Below are positions 16,722-25,595 of a stretch of DNA of 64,000 nucleotides, in pieces. Location: positions 1-64,000 of the forward strand of contig NZ_QCYK01000004.1 in assembly GCF_003071345.1 (NCBI RefSeq). The letters are read 5' to 3'. Position numbers and translations under genes: made by a program. Every line of letters begins with the position of its first letter. Positions within the stretch are counted from its first letter, which is position 1. This DNA is from Chitinophaga parva. GTDB taxonomy: Bacteria > Bacteroidota > Bacteroidia > Chitinophagales > Chitinophagaceae. The notes beneath the pieces are model-generated. The model had not been told where the DNA came from. It did not search any database and saw nothing but the letters and a program-made list of their open reading frames with translations.

Positions 16722-17600
16722 TCAGAACTCGTTCAGCACTTCCTTGATGTCACTAAAATAACTGCCGCCAAATATCACATAATGCACCAGCAGTGGGTAG
16801 AGCTGGCACACGCCAATGCGGGACTGCCAGCCATGGGAGAGGGGAAATACCGCCTGGTATGCATAATGGAAGCGGGTATCAAAACCGCCAAAAAGCCTGG
16901 TCATGGCCAGGTCCATCTCCCGGTGGCCATAGTACACGGCGGGGTCGTAAATACAGGCTTTGCCATTGTTACCCACCATAAAATTGCCCGACCACAGGTC
17001 CCCGTGGATCAGGGATGGCGGCTCTGAAGGAAAAATGTCCGGCAGCCGTTTGCTCAGCAGTTCCAGTTGTTTTACGGTTTCCTTATCCATCTTTTGCTGG
17101 TCGTAGGCCTCGCGGGCCAGGGGCAGCAGGCGGTTCATGGCATAGAACACCGGCCAGGAACTGTAGGCCGTGTTATACTGTTTCAGGTTGCCGATATAGT
17201 TGGAGGTATGATAACCGAAATTAGGCTGGCTGTGCCGGTGCAGCTGTGCCAGGGAGGCGGCAAAGTTTTCCCAGAAATCGCTGACCAGGCGGCCTTTTTC
17301 AATCAGCTCTGTGACCAGGAACGCGTGGGGGCCGGCGGTGCCGTACAGGATGGGTTGGGGTACTTTGATGGCGCCGGTGCGGGCCAGCGTTTGCAGGCCG
17401 TCGTATTCTTTGGCAAACATGCCCGGGTATTTCTGGGCATTGTTCATTTTCAGGAACCACTGGCCTTCGTTACTTTCAATACGGTACGTGTCATTGATAT
17501 CGCCGCCGGCAATGCTCACTGTACGATTAATCTGTATTTTCACACCCAGCTGCCGGGATAAGGCAGTGCCCAGGTTAGTCAGTAACGTTTCATCCATCAT
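16722..17600 (-). CDS. Fructosamine/ketosamine-3-kinase family protein
   Basis: This 292-residue protein has the aminoglycoside-phosphotransferase-like kinase fold of the fructosamine kinase family. FLKMNNAQ (about residues 48-55) carries the ATP-binding lysine. The catalytic loop is LIHGDLWSGNFM (about 199-210, Brenner-type HGDxxxxN), followed by the metal-binding YDPAVYYGHREMDLAM. Family members phosphorylate ketosamines on glycated proteins or small amines so that the adduct breaks down (deglycation). Length is typical. Its start lies only 15 bases from the divergent DUF3810 gene, so their promoters must overlap the coding sequences. Confidence 0.92.
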   Translation of the reverse strand: MMDETLLTNLGTALSRQLGVKIQINRTVSIAGGDINDTYRIESNEGQWFLKMNNAQKYPGMFAKEYDGLQTLARTGAIKVPQPILYGTAGPHAFLVTELIEKGRLVSDFWENFAASLAQLHRHSQPNFGYHTSNYIGNLKQYNTAYSSWPVFYAMNRLLPLAREAYDQQKMDKETVKQLELLSKRLPDIFPSEPPSLIHGDLWSGNFMVGNNGKACIYDPAVYYGHREMDLAMTRLFGGFDTRFHYAYQAVFPLSHGWQSRIGVCQLYPLLVHYVIFGGSYFSDIKEVLNEF

Positions 17601-17615
17601 ATTGCTCAGCGGATT

Positions 17616-18695
17616 ATGGAATTAAAAGCGAAAATAAACAGGCAATTGTACAGCATTGCATCCGTGATCATAGTGTTGCTCCTGCTAAAATTGGCCTTTG
17701 AAAGTGCCTCGTTCTCCCATTTCTATTTTCATAGGTGGTATCCGTGGGTCAGCAGCATCTTTCGTTCCGCCTTAGGGATTGTAAAAATAAGTGTTGGCGA
17801 TGTAATTTACAGCGTCTGGGTCATTACAGGATTTATTTTTCTGTTGAAGCTCCTGCATAAATTATTTACCGGCCAGTGGGCGCGTCTTTTTTACATGTTG
17901 CTCAAAGGCGTGAGAACCTTACTGGGACTGTATTTGGGCTTCCTGCTCTTATGGGGCTACAATTATAACCGTGATGCCGTTGCGGAAAACCTCCACCTCA
18001 AAAGTGGTGAGTATTCCACCCATGCACTGCAAGCCCTTGCGGATACACTGTTACACCAGGTGAATACGCTGCGCCCTGCCCTGGGCGACACCTTTGCCCT
18101 GCAATTTTCCATCCCTGACGATTCCCTTTTTACAGCCGGGCGCAATGCCTATGCCCGTGCGGCAGACAACCAGCCGGCCCTGCGGCATGAGCACCTGTCG
18201 GTAAAGGCAACCCTGTTTGGCCACTGGCTCAACTACACCGGGGTGGCCGGTTATCTCAATCCATTCACCGCCGAGGCCCAGGTGAATACCACCGTGCCCG
18301 GTTTCGTGCTACCGTTCAATGTATGTCATGAAATGGCCCACCAGCTGGGCTATGCACGGGAAGAGGAGGCTAACTTCATTGGTTTCCTGGCTGCCAGCCA
18401 CAGTACAGACCTGCGTTTCCGCTATGGCGCCCATTATGAAATGCTGCTGTACACCATCAGCCAGCTGGCCCGCAGCAATGATACCCTGGCAAAGGCCACT
18501 TGGCAACAGGCCTATGCCGGCGTACGCAATGATTACCGCGCCGTAAAGGCCTTCTACAAGCCTTACCGCGGTGCGGCAGACGCCTCTTTCAGCTTTCTTT
18601 TCGACCGTTACCTCAAAGCCAATAACCAGCAGCAGGGCATTGACAGCTACGATGATGTAGTGGGATGGTTGCTGGCGTATTATAAGATCTCCTAG
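17616..18695 (+). CDS. DUF3810 family membrane metallopeptidase-like protein
   Basis: This 359-residue protein has three N-terminal membrane segments (about residues 13-28, 58-80, 100-118) and a large outer domain. The domain contains HEMAHQLGYAREEEANF, a zincin motif with H238, E239 and H242 and a downstream glutamate pair (EEEAN), so zinc-dependent proteolysis is plausible. Family function is unknown. Its stop codon shares the four bases CTAG (18692-18695) with the stop of the convergent arginase-family gene, and no terminator separates the two. Confidence 0.85.
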   Translation: MELKAKINRQLYSIASVIIVLLLLKLAFESASFSHFYFHRWYPWVSSIFRSALGIVKISVGDVIYSVWVITGFIFLLKLLHKLFTGQWARLFYMLLKGVRTLLGLYLGFLLLWGYNYNRDAVAENLHLKSGEYSTHALQALADTLLHQVNTLRPALGDTFALQFSIPDDSLFTAGRNAYARAADNQPALRHEHLSVKATLFGHWLNYTGVAGYLNPFTAEAQVNTTVPGFVLPFNVCHEMAHQLGYAREEEANFIGFLAASHSTDLRFRYGAHYEMLLYTISQLARSNDTLAKATWQQAYAGVRNDYRAVKAFYKPYRGAADASFSFLFDRYLKANNQQQGIDSYDDVVGWLLAYYKIS

Positions 18696-19639
18696 TTCAT
18701 CATCAGCACATTCACGCTGCGCTGCAGGATGTTGAACGCTATTTCAGCCATGAGGTTCTCCCGGTCCAGGGTGGGGTTTACTTCCGTGATCTCGAAGCAG
18801 CAGATCTTGCGGTGCTGCATGAATTTGGAAATGAGATCTTCCGCTTCCCGCTCCCGCAGGCCGTTGCTCACAGGGGTGCCGGTGCCGCGGCTGATAGATG
18901 CATCCAGGCTGTCCACATCAAAGGAAACGTAGATGTAATCACAATCGCTGAGGTAACGGAATACGCTGCGCGATACAGCTTCCGCACCTTTGCGCCTTAC
19001 CTCGCTGGTGGTGATCACTTTCATGCCGTATTTACGGATGAGGTAGTCTTCTTCTTTTTCGTAATCCCGCAGGGAGATAAATACCACGTCTTCCGGCAGC
19101 ACCTTGGGAGAGATATTGCCAATGTTCTTCAGCTTTTCCCACCACTGCACCGTGTTTTCATCCAGCTCGTGATTTTTACAATCCTGGTTATCTTCCGCGA
19201 TGGCGGTGGCCAGGGGCATGCCATGCAGGTTGCCGGAGGGGGTGGTGTAAGGCGTATGGAGATCGGCGTGTGCGTCTATCCAGATCACGCCCAGTTTTGC
19301 ATCCGGGTGGGCCATTTTGAGGCCCGCAATGGTGGCGCCGGCGTTACTGTGATCGCCGGAAAGTACCACGGGAAACCAGTTGGATTTTACCGTATCGTAC
19401 ACGCTTTTGCTGATGCGCTCGTACATGGTGTATACGCCTTTCACTCTTTTGGCGTAAGGGGATTCTATGGGCTCAAACAGCAGCCGGTTCTCTGTTTCAA
19501 TGGATTCTGAGGGAAAATGCACAAAGAAATTACTCATGAAGTCCAGCGCCGCGATCTTGATGGCTTCCACGCCCAGGCTAGCGCCCCGGGTGCCGGCCCC
19601 GATCTCCGATTTCACTTCAATTATCTTAATATTCTTCAT
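18692..19639 (-). CDS. Arginase / ureohydrolase family enzyme
   Basis: This 315-residue cytoplasmic enzyme carries the two-manganese site of ureohydrolases: VLSGDHSNAGATI (first His), WIDAHADLHTP (Asp-x-His-x-Asp) and VSFDVDSLDAS (Asp-x-Asp), with GTGTPVSNGL following. Family members hydrolyse arginine, agmatine or formiminoglutamate to urea or formamide plus an amine. The long inserts relative to classical arginase and the lack of hut or spe genes nearby leave the substrate open; in Bacteroidota such proteins are often annotated as arginase. Its last codon overlaps the convergent DUF3810 gene by 4 bases. Confidence 0.9.
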   Translation of the reverse strand: MKNIKIIEVKSEIGAGTRGASLGVEAIKIAALDFMSNFFVHFPSESIETENRLLFEPIESPYAKRVKGVYTMYERISKSVYDTVKSNWFPVVLSGDHSNAGATIAGLKMAHPDAKLGVIWIDAHADLHTPYTTPSGNLHGMPLATAIAEDNQDCKNHELDENTVQWWEKLKNIGNISPKVLPEDVVFISLRDYEKEEDYLIRKYGMKVITTSEVRRKGAEAVSRSVFRYLSDCDYIYVSFDVDSLDASISRGTGTPVSNGLREREAEDLISKFMQHRKICCFEITEVNPTLDRENLMAEIAFNILQRSVNVLMMN

Positions 19640-19870
19640 AATACCAGCAAACTAGTGTATTTACCCGAACCTCCCGGGCCGCATGGCTGCAAATGGTTTT
19701 GCATTCCCCTGGAAAAACCAGATAAAATCCAAAGAGGGATGAAGATTGTAAAACTATATTCAACATTTTCCGGCAAACAATGGATAAGCTGTAATTCTGT
19801 GCAGCCGCCTTTTTTAGGTGCGTATTTAAAGGTATTATTGTAACAACAGCACCAAAACACGTTATAAAAA

Positions 19871-21010
19871 ATGAATTACCAGTTAACGGAGGAACACCTG
19901 ATGATCCGCAAGGCAGCCCGCGATTTTGCGGTGAATGAACTGCTGCCCGGCGTTATAGAAAGGGATGAACACCAGAAATTTCCGGCTGCACAGATCCAGC
20001 AACTCGGCCAGCTCGGTTTTATGGGTATGATGGTAAGCCCCAAGTATGGCGGCGCAGGCCTTGATACCATTTCCTACACCATTGCCATGGAGGAGATCTC
20101 CAAAATAGATGCATCCGTATCCGTGTGTATGAGCGTGAACAATTCCCTGGTTTGCTGGGGGCTGGAAGCCTTTGGCACGGAAGAACAAAAACAAAAATAC
20201 CTGGTGCCCCTGGCCACGGGCCAGATCATTGGCGCTTTCCTGCTCAGTGAGCCGGAAGCCGGCAGCGACGCCACTTCCCAGCGCACCATCGCAGCAGATA
20301 AAGGGGACCATTACCTGCTCAATGGTACCAAGAACTGGATCACCAACGGCAACTCCGCCAGCGTATACCTGGTGATAGCCCAGACCCACGTGGAAAAGGG
20401 CAGCAAAGGCATCAACGTATTTATCGTGGAAAAGAGCTCTCCCGGCATTACCGTGGGGGCCAAGGAAAATAAACTGGGCATCCGCGGCAGCGATACCCAC
20501 AGCATCATGTTCCAGGATGTGAAGGTGCCCAAGGAAAACCGCATTGGCGAAGACGGCTTCGGGTTTAAATTTGCGATGAAAACATTGGCCGGGGGCCGTA
20601 TTGGTATTGCCTCCCAGGCCCTGGGCATTGCCGCCGGCGCGTATGAGCTGGCACTGAACTATTCCAAGCAACGCAAAGCGTTTGGCAAGGAGATCAGCCA
20701 GCACCAGGCCATCCAGTTCAAGCTGGCCGATATGGCTACCCAGATAGAAGCAGCCCGCCTGCTGGTGCACAAGGCTGCCTGGGAAAAAGACCAGCACCTG
20801 GATTATACATTGAGCGGCTCCATGGCCAAGGTATTTGCATCAGAAACTGCCATGGCCGTAACAGTGGAAGCCGTGCAGATCCACGGTGGCTACGGTTATG
20901 TAAAGGAATACCACGTAGAACGCCTCATGCGCGACGCCAAGATCACCCAGATCTATGAAGGCACTTCCGAAGTGCAGCGCATCGTGATCAGCCGTTCCAT
21001 TTTAGCATAG
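19871..21010 (+). CDS. Acyl-CoA dehydrogenase
   Basis: This 379-residue flavoprotein oxidises acyl-CoA to trans-2-enoyl-CoA, feeding electrons to ETF; length and motifs fit short-chain/butyryl-type enzymes. The FAD-binding motifs are AFLLSEPEAGSDA (about residues 119-131) and YLLNGTKNWITNG. The second dehydrogenase signature is QHQAIQFKLADMATQIEAAR. The catalytic glutamate is E363 in IYEGTSEVQRIVISR. The 230-base upstream spacer holds no gene. It could work with the enoyl-CoA hydratase at 3.0 kb, but the genes are 16 kb apart. A terminator follows. Confidence 0.95.
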   Translation: MNYQLTEEHLMIRKAARDFAVNELLPGVIERDEHQKFPAAQIQQLGQLGFMGMMVSPKYGGAGLDTISYTIAMEEISKIDASVSVCMSVNNSLVCWGLEAFGTEEQKQKYLVPLATGQIIGAFLLSEPEAGSDATSQRTIAADKGDHYLLNGTKNWITNGNSASVYLVIAQTHVEKGSKGINVFIVEKSSPGITVGAKENKLGIRGSDTHSIMFQDVKVPKENRIGEDGFGFKFAMKTLAGGRIGIASQALGIAAGAYELALNYSKQRKAFGKEISQHQAIQFKLADMATQIEAARLLVHKAAWEKDQHLDYTLSGSMAKVFASETAMAVTVEAVQIHGGYGYVKEYHVERLMRDAKITQIYEGTSEVQRIVISRSILA

Positions 21011-21037
21011 GTTTTTCATTAGTGGTCAATAAACAGT

Positions 21038-21070
21038 AAAAGGGCAGCCGGTACTCCGCGCTGTCCTTTT
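21038..21070 (+). terminator. Terminator after acyl-CoA dehydrogenase
   Basis: AAAAGGGCAGC (21038-21048) pairs with GCTGTCCTTTT (21060-21070) with one G-U position and an 11-base loop, ending in a T run. Confidence 0.65.
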
Positions 21071-21089
21071 CATTTGTTACTTTCGCGCC

Positions 21090-21761
21090 ATGTCTATCAA
21101 TCTTCCCGCGTACCAGCACGTGCTGGAGCAGCTGCAGCCCTACGGCGCCCGCCTGGTGGCAGTGTCTAAAATAAAGCCGGTGGCCGATATCCAGGCGCTG
21201 TACGACGCCGGCCAGCGCGCCTTTGGTGAGAATTATGTGCAGGAGCTCGTGGAAAAGCAGCCCCAGCTCCCGGCGGATGTGCAGTGGCATTTCATTGGCC
21301 ACCTGCAAAGCAATAAGGTGAAATACATGGCGGCGTTTGTGAGCGTCATCCACACGGTGGACAGCCTCAAGCTGCTGCAGGAAATACAAAAACAGGCCGC
21401 CAAACACCAGCGGGTGATAGACTGCCTGCTGCAGGTGCACATTGCCCGGGAGGAAACCAAATTTGGCCTGGACGAAACGGAGCTTTTCCAACTACTGGCG
21501 GATGCAAAAGCTGCCGCCTTTACCCATGTGCGCATTACAGGCCTTATGGGCATGGCTACCAATACGGATGATGAAGCCCAGGTGATACGCGAGTTCCGCC
21601 AGTTGAAAACCCTGCAGGAAAAAGCAAAGGCCGCTTATTTTGCAGACGCGGATCATTTCAAAGAACTGTCCATGGGCATGAGCGGCGATTATCCCCTGGC
21701 CCTGGAAGCCGGCAGCACCCTGGTGCGCATCGGCAGCCTCCTGTTTGGCGCCAGGAAATAG
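21090..21761 (+). CDS. YggS-type pyridoxal phosphate homeostasis protein
   Basis: This 223-residue single-domain TIM-barrel protein binds PLP through K27 in LVAVSKIKP. The family motifs FGENYVQEL, WHFIGHLQSNKVKY, MGMATNTDDE and LSMGMSGDYPLALEAGSTLVRIGSLLFG are all present. The family has no known catalytic reaction; it buffers PLP and affects amino- and keto-acid balance. The gene stands alone behind a terminator. Confidence 0.95.
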   Translation: MSINLPAYQHVLEQLQPYGARLVAVSKIKPVADIQALYDAGQRAFGENYVQELVEKQPQLPADVQWHFIGHLQSNKVKYMAAFVSVIHTVDSLKLLQEIQKQAAKHQRVIDCLLQVHIAREETKFGLDETELFQLLADAKAAAFTHVRITGLMGMATNTDDEAQVIREFRQLKTLQEKAKAAYFADADHFKELSMGMSGDYPLALEAGSTLVRIGSLLFGARK

Positions 21762-21894
21762 TTGTCCATCCGTCCCGGTTAGATTCCTTTTGTCTACTTA
21801 TTTAGTAGGATTTCCCTGCTGAATCCGTAATTTTGTCCGCAGCACTTTTGATCACAGGGTGCGCGGACCTTTTTTTTATCATTAACACGCTTAC

Positions 21895-23142
21895 ATGAAA
21901 CGTATGCTTTTGATCCTTGCCTGCTTTTCCGGCCTTACCAGCCAGGCAGGTAATGGAGGGCCTCTTTCCAACGGTATCTGGCAGGGCCGCCTGCACCGTA
22001 CGGATGGGGTAGACATTGTGTTCAACTTTGAAGTAAAAGACAGCGCTGCACGCAAGGTGATCTACATCCGCAATGCCGGGGATCGCCTGCTGGTAGACGA
22101 TATTACCGTAAGCGGCGATTCCGTGAACTTCCGGATGCCCTTCTTCGATTCTGAATTTAAAACTGCCCTGCAGCCGGATGGCCGCCTGGAAGGCCAATGG
22201 ATCCGCCACCTGCCGGAGCGGGATATGATCTTCCCGTTCACCGCGCTACCCAAAGTGAGCACCCGTTTTTCCACCGCCAAGGCGCCCACCCGCAACGTAA
22301 CCGGCCGCTGGGCCACTTATTTTGTGAGCCCGAAGGACACCTCCTTTGCCGTAGGCGAATTTAAACAAACCGGCAGCCAAGTGACCGGCACCTTCCTGAC
22401 CCCCACGGGTGATTACCGCTTCCTGGAGGGCACCGTGAGTGGTGATACCCTGCGCCTCAGCACCTTTGACGGCTCCCATGCTTACGTGTTCCAGGCCACC
22501 ATCACGGGCGGCCATTCCCTGCGGAACGGCGTGTTCTACGCAGGCCTGAGCAACAAGGAAGACTGGTACGCCCATAAAGATCCCAAGGCTGCATTGCCGG
22601 CGGAAACCGCGCTGGCAGGCATGAAACCGGGACAAAAGCAACTGGATTTCTCTTTCCCGGACCTGGACGGCAAAACCGTATCCATCAAGGACCCAGCCTA
22701 CCGGGGCAAGGTAGTGATCGTAACCCTGCTGGGCTCCTGGTGCCCCAACTGTATGGACGAAAATGCCTACCTCTCCAGGTGGTATGAAGAAAATAAGAAA
22801 CGCGGCGTAGAGATCATAGGCCTGGCTTATGAGCGCACCACAGACCCGGTGAAGTCCAGGCAGGCATTGCAGCCTTTCATTCACCGCTTTGGCATTACCT
22901 ACCCCATCCTGCTCACCGGCGCTACACCCGGCGATCCGCAGAAAGGAGAGAAGACCCTGCCCCAGCTTACGGGGATAAAAGGCTTTCCCACCACGATCTT
23001 CATTGGCCGGAATGGGGATGTTAAAGAAGTACACACTGGCTTCTCCGGCCCAGGTACCGGTGAGCATTACGAGACCTTCAAAAAAGAATTCAACGAACTG
23101 GTGGACCAACTGCTGCAACAGCCTGTTGCCGCGGCATACTAA
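21895..23142 (+). CDS. Exported TlpA-like thiol-disulfide oxidoreductase with N-terminal extension
   Basis: This 415-residue protein has a short signal peptide (cleavage likely after SQA near residue 19). A C-terminal thioredoxin-like domain (about 245-405) has redox motif WCPNC (C283, C286) in GSWCPNCMDENAYL and the cis-proline segment GIKGFPTTIFI. The first 240 residues form a beta-rich domain of its own, with two similar halves that both contain a 'GxWxxxF/L' entry. It resembles the lipocalin-like or DUF4369-type extensions seen on Bacteroidota TlpA proteins. It should act in the periplasm, reducing or oxidising disulfides. Spacing to neighbours suggests its own transcript, ending at a clear terminator. 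Confidence 0.87.
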   Translation: MKRMLLILACFSGLTSQAGNGGPLSNGIWQGRLHRTDGVDIVFNFEVKDSAARKVIYIRNAGDRLLVDDITVSGDSVNFRMPFFDSEFKTALQPDGRLEGQWIRHLPERDMIFPFTALPKVSTRFSTAKAPTRNVTGRWATYFVSPKDTSFAVGEFKQTGSQVTGTFLTPTGDYRFLEGTVSGDTLRLSTFDGSHAYVFQATITGGHSLRNGVFYAGLSNKEDWYAHKDPKAALPAETALAGMKPGQKQLDFSFPDLDGKTVSIKDPAYRGKVVIVTLLGSWCPNCMDENAYLSRWYEENKKRGVEIIGLAYERTTDPVKSRQALQPFIHRFGITYPILLTGATPGDPQKGEKTLPQLTGIKGFPTTIFIGRNGDVKEVHTGFSGPGTGEHYETFKKEFNELVDQLLQQPVAAAY

Positions 23143-23170
23143 AATAACCACCCTGCACGTTTTTTTATAG

Positions 23171-23199
23171 ATCCTCCCGCCCCGCGTGGGAGGATTTTC
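23171..23199 (+). terminator. Terminator after the TlpA-like gene
   Basis: ATCCTCCC (23171-23178) pairs with GGGAGGAT (23188-23195), followed by TTTTCATTTT. This is a standard intrinsic terminator on the plus strand. Confidence 0.75.
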
Positions 23200-23245
23200 A
23201 TTTTAAGACTATTTGTAATATATTTAAGCTGCATTTACCCTTTCC

Positions 23246-23815
23246 ATGAAGAGATTTGTGTTATTCCTGTTGTGCGGGAGCCTGGCCGCCTGCCAGCAAA
23301 CCACACCGGGGGCCACCCGTACCATTAAAAGCGTGAACATAGATATGGCCAAACTGCCCGCCTGTGTACAGTCGTATCCCGCTGTACTGGACGCAGCAGG
23401 CCCGGTGTTTGGCGATTCCGTGAAACATGCAGATACCGGTGAGAAGCCGGTGGAAGGCATCACAGACCCGCTGGACATTAGACCTTTTACCGGCGTGCCA
23501 AAAGTGAAAGGCAACTGCCTTACCGGCGTGGCCACAGACGAAGCCCAGTACCGGCGCAATACCTTTGTGCTGGCCGGCAGCGGCCGGGTGATGCAGCTGA
23601 AAGCGGGCCACCAGGTAGTGTTCCTCCGTGCGGTGGATAAGGAACCGGACAACTTTTTTGAATGGTGGTTCAAAGGGCATGGATACCAGGTGCACGTGAA
23701 AATGCTGCACCGCCAGGACAGCCAGGAAGGCACGTTTTTGTTTGACGGGTATATGGACATAAGCTACGGCGGGGAGCACATCGTGGTGCCGGTGTATGGC
23801 GGGGGCGGATGCTAA
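23246..23815 (+). CDS. Lipoprotein with C-terminal GGGGC ending (first of a pair)
   Basis: This 189-residue lipoprotein has lipobox SLAAC (lipidated C16). The mature chain has cysteines at 40, 91 and, as the very last residue, 189, in VYGGGGC. The C-terminal half (about 88-189) aligns by eye with the protein from the next gene: G-x-C near its start, TFVLAGSG, a V-x-L strand, GHGYQVHV, FDGYMDI and the glycine-rich end. A disulfide between C91 and C189 is plausible. I do not recognise the family; a beta-rich domain bound to the membrane is the best description. Confidence 0.75.
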   Translation: MKRFVLFLLCGSLAACQQTTPGATRTIKSVNIDMAKLPACVQSYPAVLDAAGPVFGDSVKHADTGEKPVEGITDPLDIRPFTGVPKVKGNCLTGVATDEAQYRRNTFVLAGSGRVMQLKAGHQVVFLRAVDKEPDNFFEWWFKGHGYQVHVKMLHRQDSQEGTFLFDGYMDISYGGEHIVVPVYGGGGC

Positions 23816-23917
23816 CGGGCGGAAAAAATCAACATAAAAGTAGGCGCTGCTGCAGATGTGATGTATCTTGCTCTTCCGGACCCATGTTCGGCTGTGAGCA
23901 AAATTATCCGTTTAACT

Positions 23918-24520
23918 ATGCGCAAATTTGCATTCGTTTTCGCCCTGGGCACGCTGGTGATGCTGGCCTGTAACTCTTCCAACAATAAAAACAGCGGCAA
24001 TGCCGGTGACAGTACCGATGCCACCATTGCAGATACTGCCCTTGCCGGCATGAACAGGACGGCTACGGCCAACGACAGCCTGGCTGCCAATGCCCTGCCC
24101 AGCGTAATGCCCGATATAGACACTTCCGACGCGCCCATTGCCGCCCTGGCAAATCTTACCACCGTGAAACTGGACAAGATCCACGGCATCCCTGATTTTA
24201 TCCAGGGTTGCAGCGATGGATCTGCGGAAACGGAGCAGGATTTTGAAACAGAGCATTACATTTTCGTGAGCGACGGCCAGTCCGTGGGCATGCTGATAAT
24301 CAACGGGGTGCGGGTGTACCTGCGCGCAGACCTGGCCCACAGCAGCGAAGATGATAACAACGTGGCGTACGTAGGACATGGATTCCGGGTGCACATTGTA
24401 CTGAGCAACCAGCAATCGCATGAAGCGTCTGACAGCTTTACTTACCAGGGCACGCTGGAGGTGCTGAAGGATGGTAAGTCTGTGTATAAGACCAGGATCT
24501 GGGGCGGGGGCGCCTGTTAA
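23918..24520 (+). CDS. Lipoprotein with C-terminal GGGAC ending (second of the pair)
   Basis: This 200-residue lipoprotein starts at ATG 23918 (MRKFAFVFAL), which gives a proper signal peptide with lipobox VMLAC (C18); a longer frame from 23858 does not. A low-complexity Ser/Asn/Asp/Ala linker (19-75) leads to a domain (about 85-200) resembling that of the preceding gene. It has C98 in IQGCSDGS, YIFVSDG, VGHGFRVHI, YQGTLEVL and the ending IWGGGAC with terminal C200. Internal-to-terminal cysteine spacing is 102 against 98 in its neighbour. The pair probably arose by tandem duplication. Function is unknown. Confidence 0.78.
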   Translation: MRKFAFVFALGTLVMLACNSSNNKNSGNAGDSTDATIADTALAGMNRTATANDSLAANALPSVMPDIDTSDAPIAALANLTTVKLDKIHGIPDFIQGCSDGSAETEQDFETEHYIFVSDGQSVGMLIINGVRVYLRADLAHSSEDDNNVAYVGHGFRVHIVLSNQQSHEASDSFTYQGTLEVLKDGKSVYKTRIWGGGAC

Positions 24521-24614
24521 TACGGGGCTCCACGTTGCGGGATCAGCTGGCAAAGCATGCTATTTACCTATGAATAATTGTAACCCTTTGACAGCAGCCA
24601 ACGCCGGTCACTGA

Positions 24615-24644
24615 TTGCAATTCCCGCGCAGATGAATATATTTG
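24615..24644 (+). promoter_or_regulatory. Promoter deciding the start of the next lipoprotein gene
   Basis: TTG (24615-24617) and TATATTTG (24637-24644) are 19 bases apart. The -7 box ends 8 bases before ATG 24653. The alternative in-frame ATG at 24632 lies inside this promoter and is unlikely to be translated. Confidence 0.65.
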
Positions 24645-24652
24645 CAAACCCT

Positions 24653-25567
24653 ATGTGTAAACTAAGTATCAGGCATTTAGCCATTACCTGCCTACTGCTC
24701 ACCACCCTCACGGCCTGCCATACACGCTCTAACAAGCGGCTCAATGAAACGGCCCTGCAGGATAGCTGGTACGCCCTGCAGCTGCAATGGAAAGTGAAGA
24801 CGATGACCCAGTATGAGTACATTGCCCGCAACGGCGAAAAACCAGGCTCCTACTACCGCAAAGACGTATTCAATTTCAATACAGACGGCTATCTCAGCGA
24901 AAATCTCATCTACTTCAACCAGGGCGCCTACCGCGACCTGAAACAGGTATCGCTCTACCTGCGCCAGGAATATGAATACGACGACCGCGAAAACCTGGTG
25001 GAAAAGAAAGCCTATGCCGGCGACGGCCACCTGAACTACAGTGAACGTTTTGTGTACGATGACCACAACAGCCTTACCCGCCAGACCGGCGTGAATGGCG
25101 GTGGCATAGACACCTTCCGCATCAGCTACCAGAATAAATACAACACCGGTGGCCAGATCACGGAGCGCCGCACCTTTGCAGGGCATCCCGCAAAAGCCGT
25201 ATCCAAAGAGCTTTACACCTACAACGCCAACGGCAACCTGGCCTCCGAAAAGAAATACGCCAGCGATCCGGTAAAGAAAAATTTCTACCTGCTCAATAGC
25301 ACCGCCTCCACTTACAATGGCGACTGGCTGCTCATCAAACAAGTAAAAAAAGACGCCACCGCCGGCACAGAAACCACCCTCACATACGACCTGAAAGGCA
25401 ATGTGCTCAAGAGCCTCGTAAAAGACGACGCCGGCAACATCGACAACGAAGCGACCGACGTGATCACCTACGAGTTTGATAAAAAAGGCAACTGGACCTC
25501 CAAAACAGTGGCCGATGCCAATGGCAACATGAAAGCATATTACAAGCGGGAGCTGGTGTATTTTTAG
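24653..25567 (+). CDS. YD-repeat-like lipoprotein
   Basis: This 304-residue protein has a signal peptide and lipobox TLTAC (about C22 from ATG 24653). The rest is built of repeats with the aromatic-x-x-D-x-x-G-x-L shape, such as YEYDDRENLVEKKAYA, YNANGNLASEKKYA, YDLKGNVLKSLV and YEFDKKGNWTSKTV. These resemble RHS/YD motifs but are shorter and lack a toxin or shell-forming core. It is similar in plan to the secreted protein at 923-1786. It is probably attached to the outer membrane or periplasmic face. No function is assigned. Confidence 0.75.
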   Translation: MCKLSIRHLAITCLLLTTLTACHTRSNKRLNETALQDSWYALQLQWKVKTMTQYEYIARNGEKPGSYYRKDVFNFNTDGYLSENLIYFNQGAYRDLKQVSLYLRQEYEYDDRENLVEKKAYAGDGHLNYSERFVYDDHNSLTRQTGVNGGGIDTFRISYQNKYNTGGQITERRTFAGHPAKAVSKELYTYNANGNLASEKKYASDPVKKNFYLLNSTASTYNGDWLLIKQVKKDATAGTETTLTYDLKGNVLKSLVKDDAGNIDNEATDVITYEFDKKGNWTSKTVADANGNMKAYYKRELVYF

Positions 25568-25574
25568 AAAGATT

Positions 25575-25591
25575 GTCTTAGGTCCTAAGAC
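25575..25591. terminator. Short palindrome between converging genes
   Basis: GTCTTAGG and CCTAAGAC are separated by one T, forming a perfect 17-base palindrome in the 28-base gap between the YD lipoprotein (+) and the DUF885 gene (-). It may act as a weak bidirectional terminator or a protein site. Confidence 0.4.
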
Positions 25592-25595
25592 CCAC

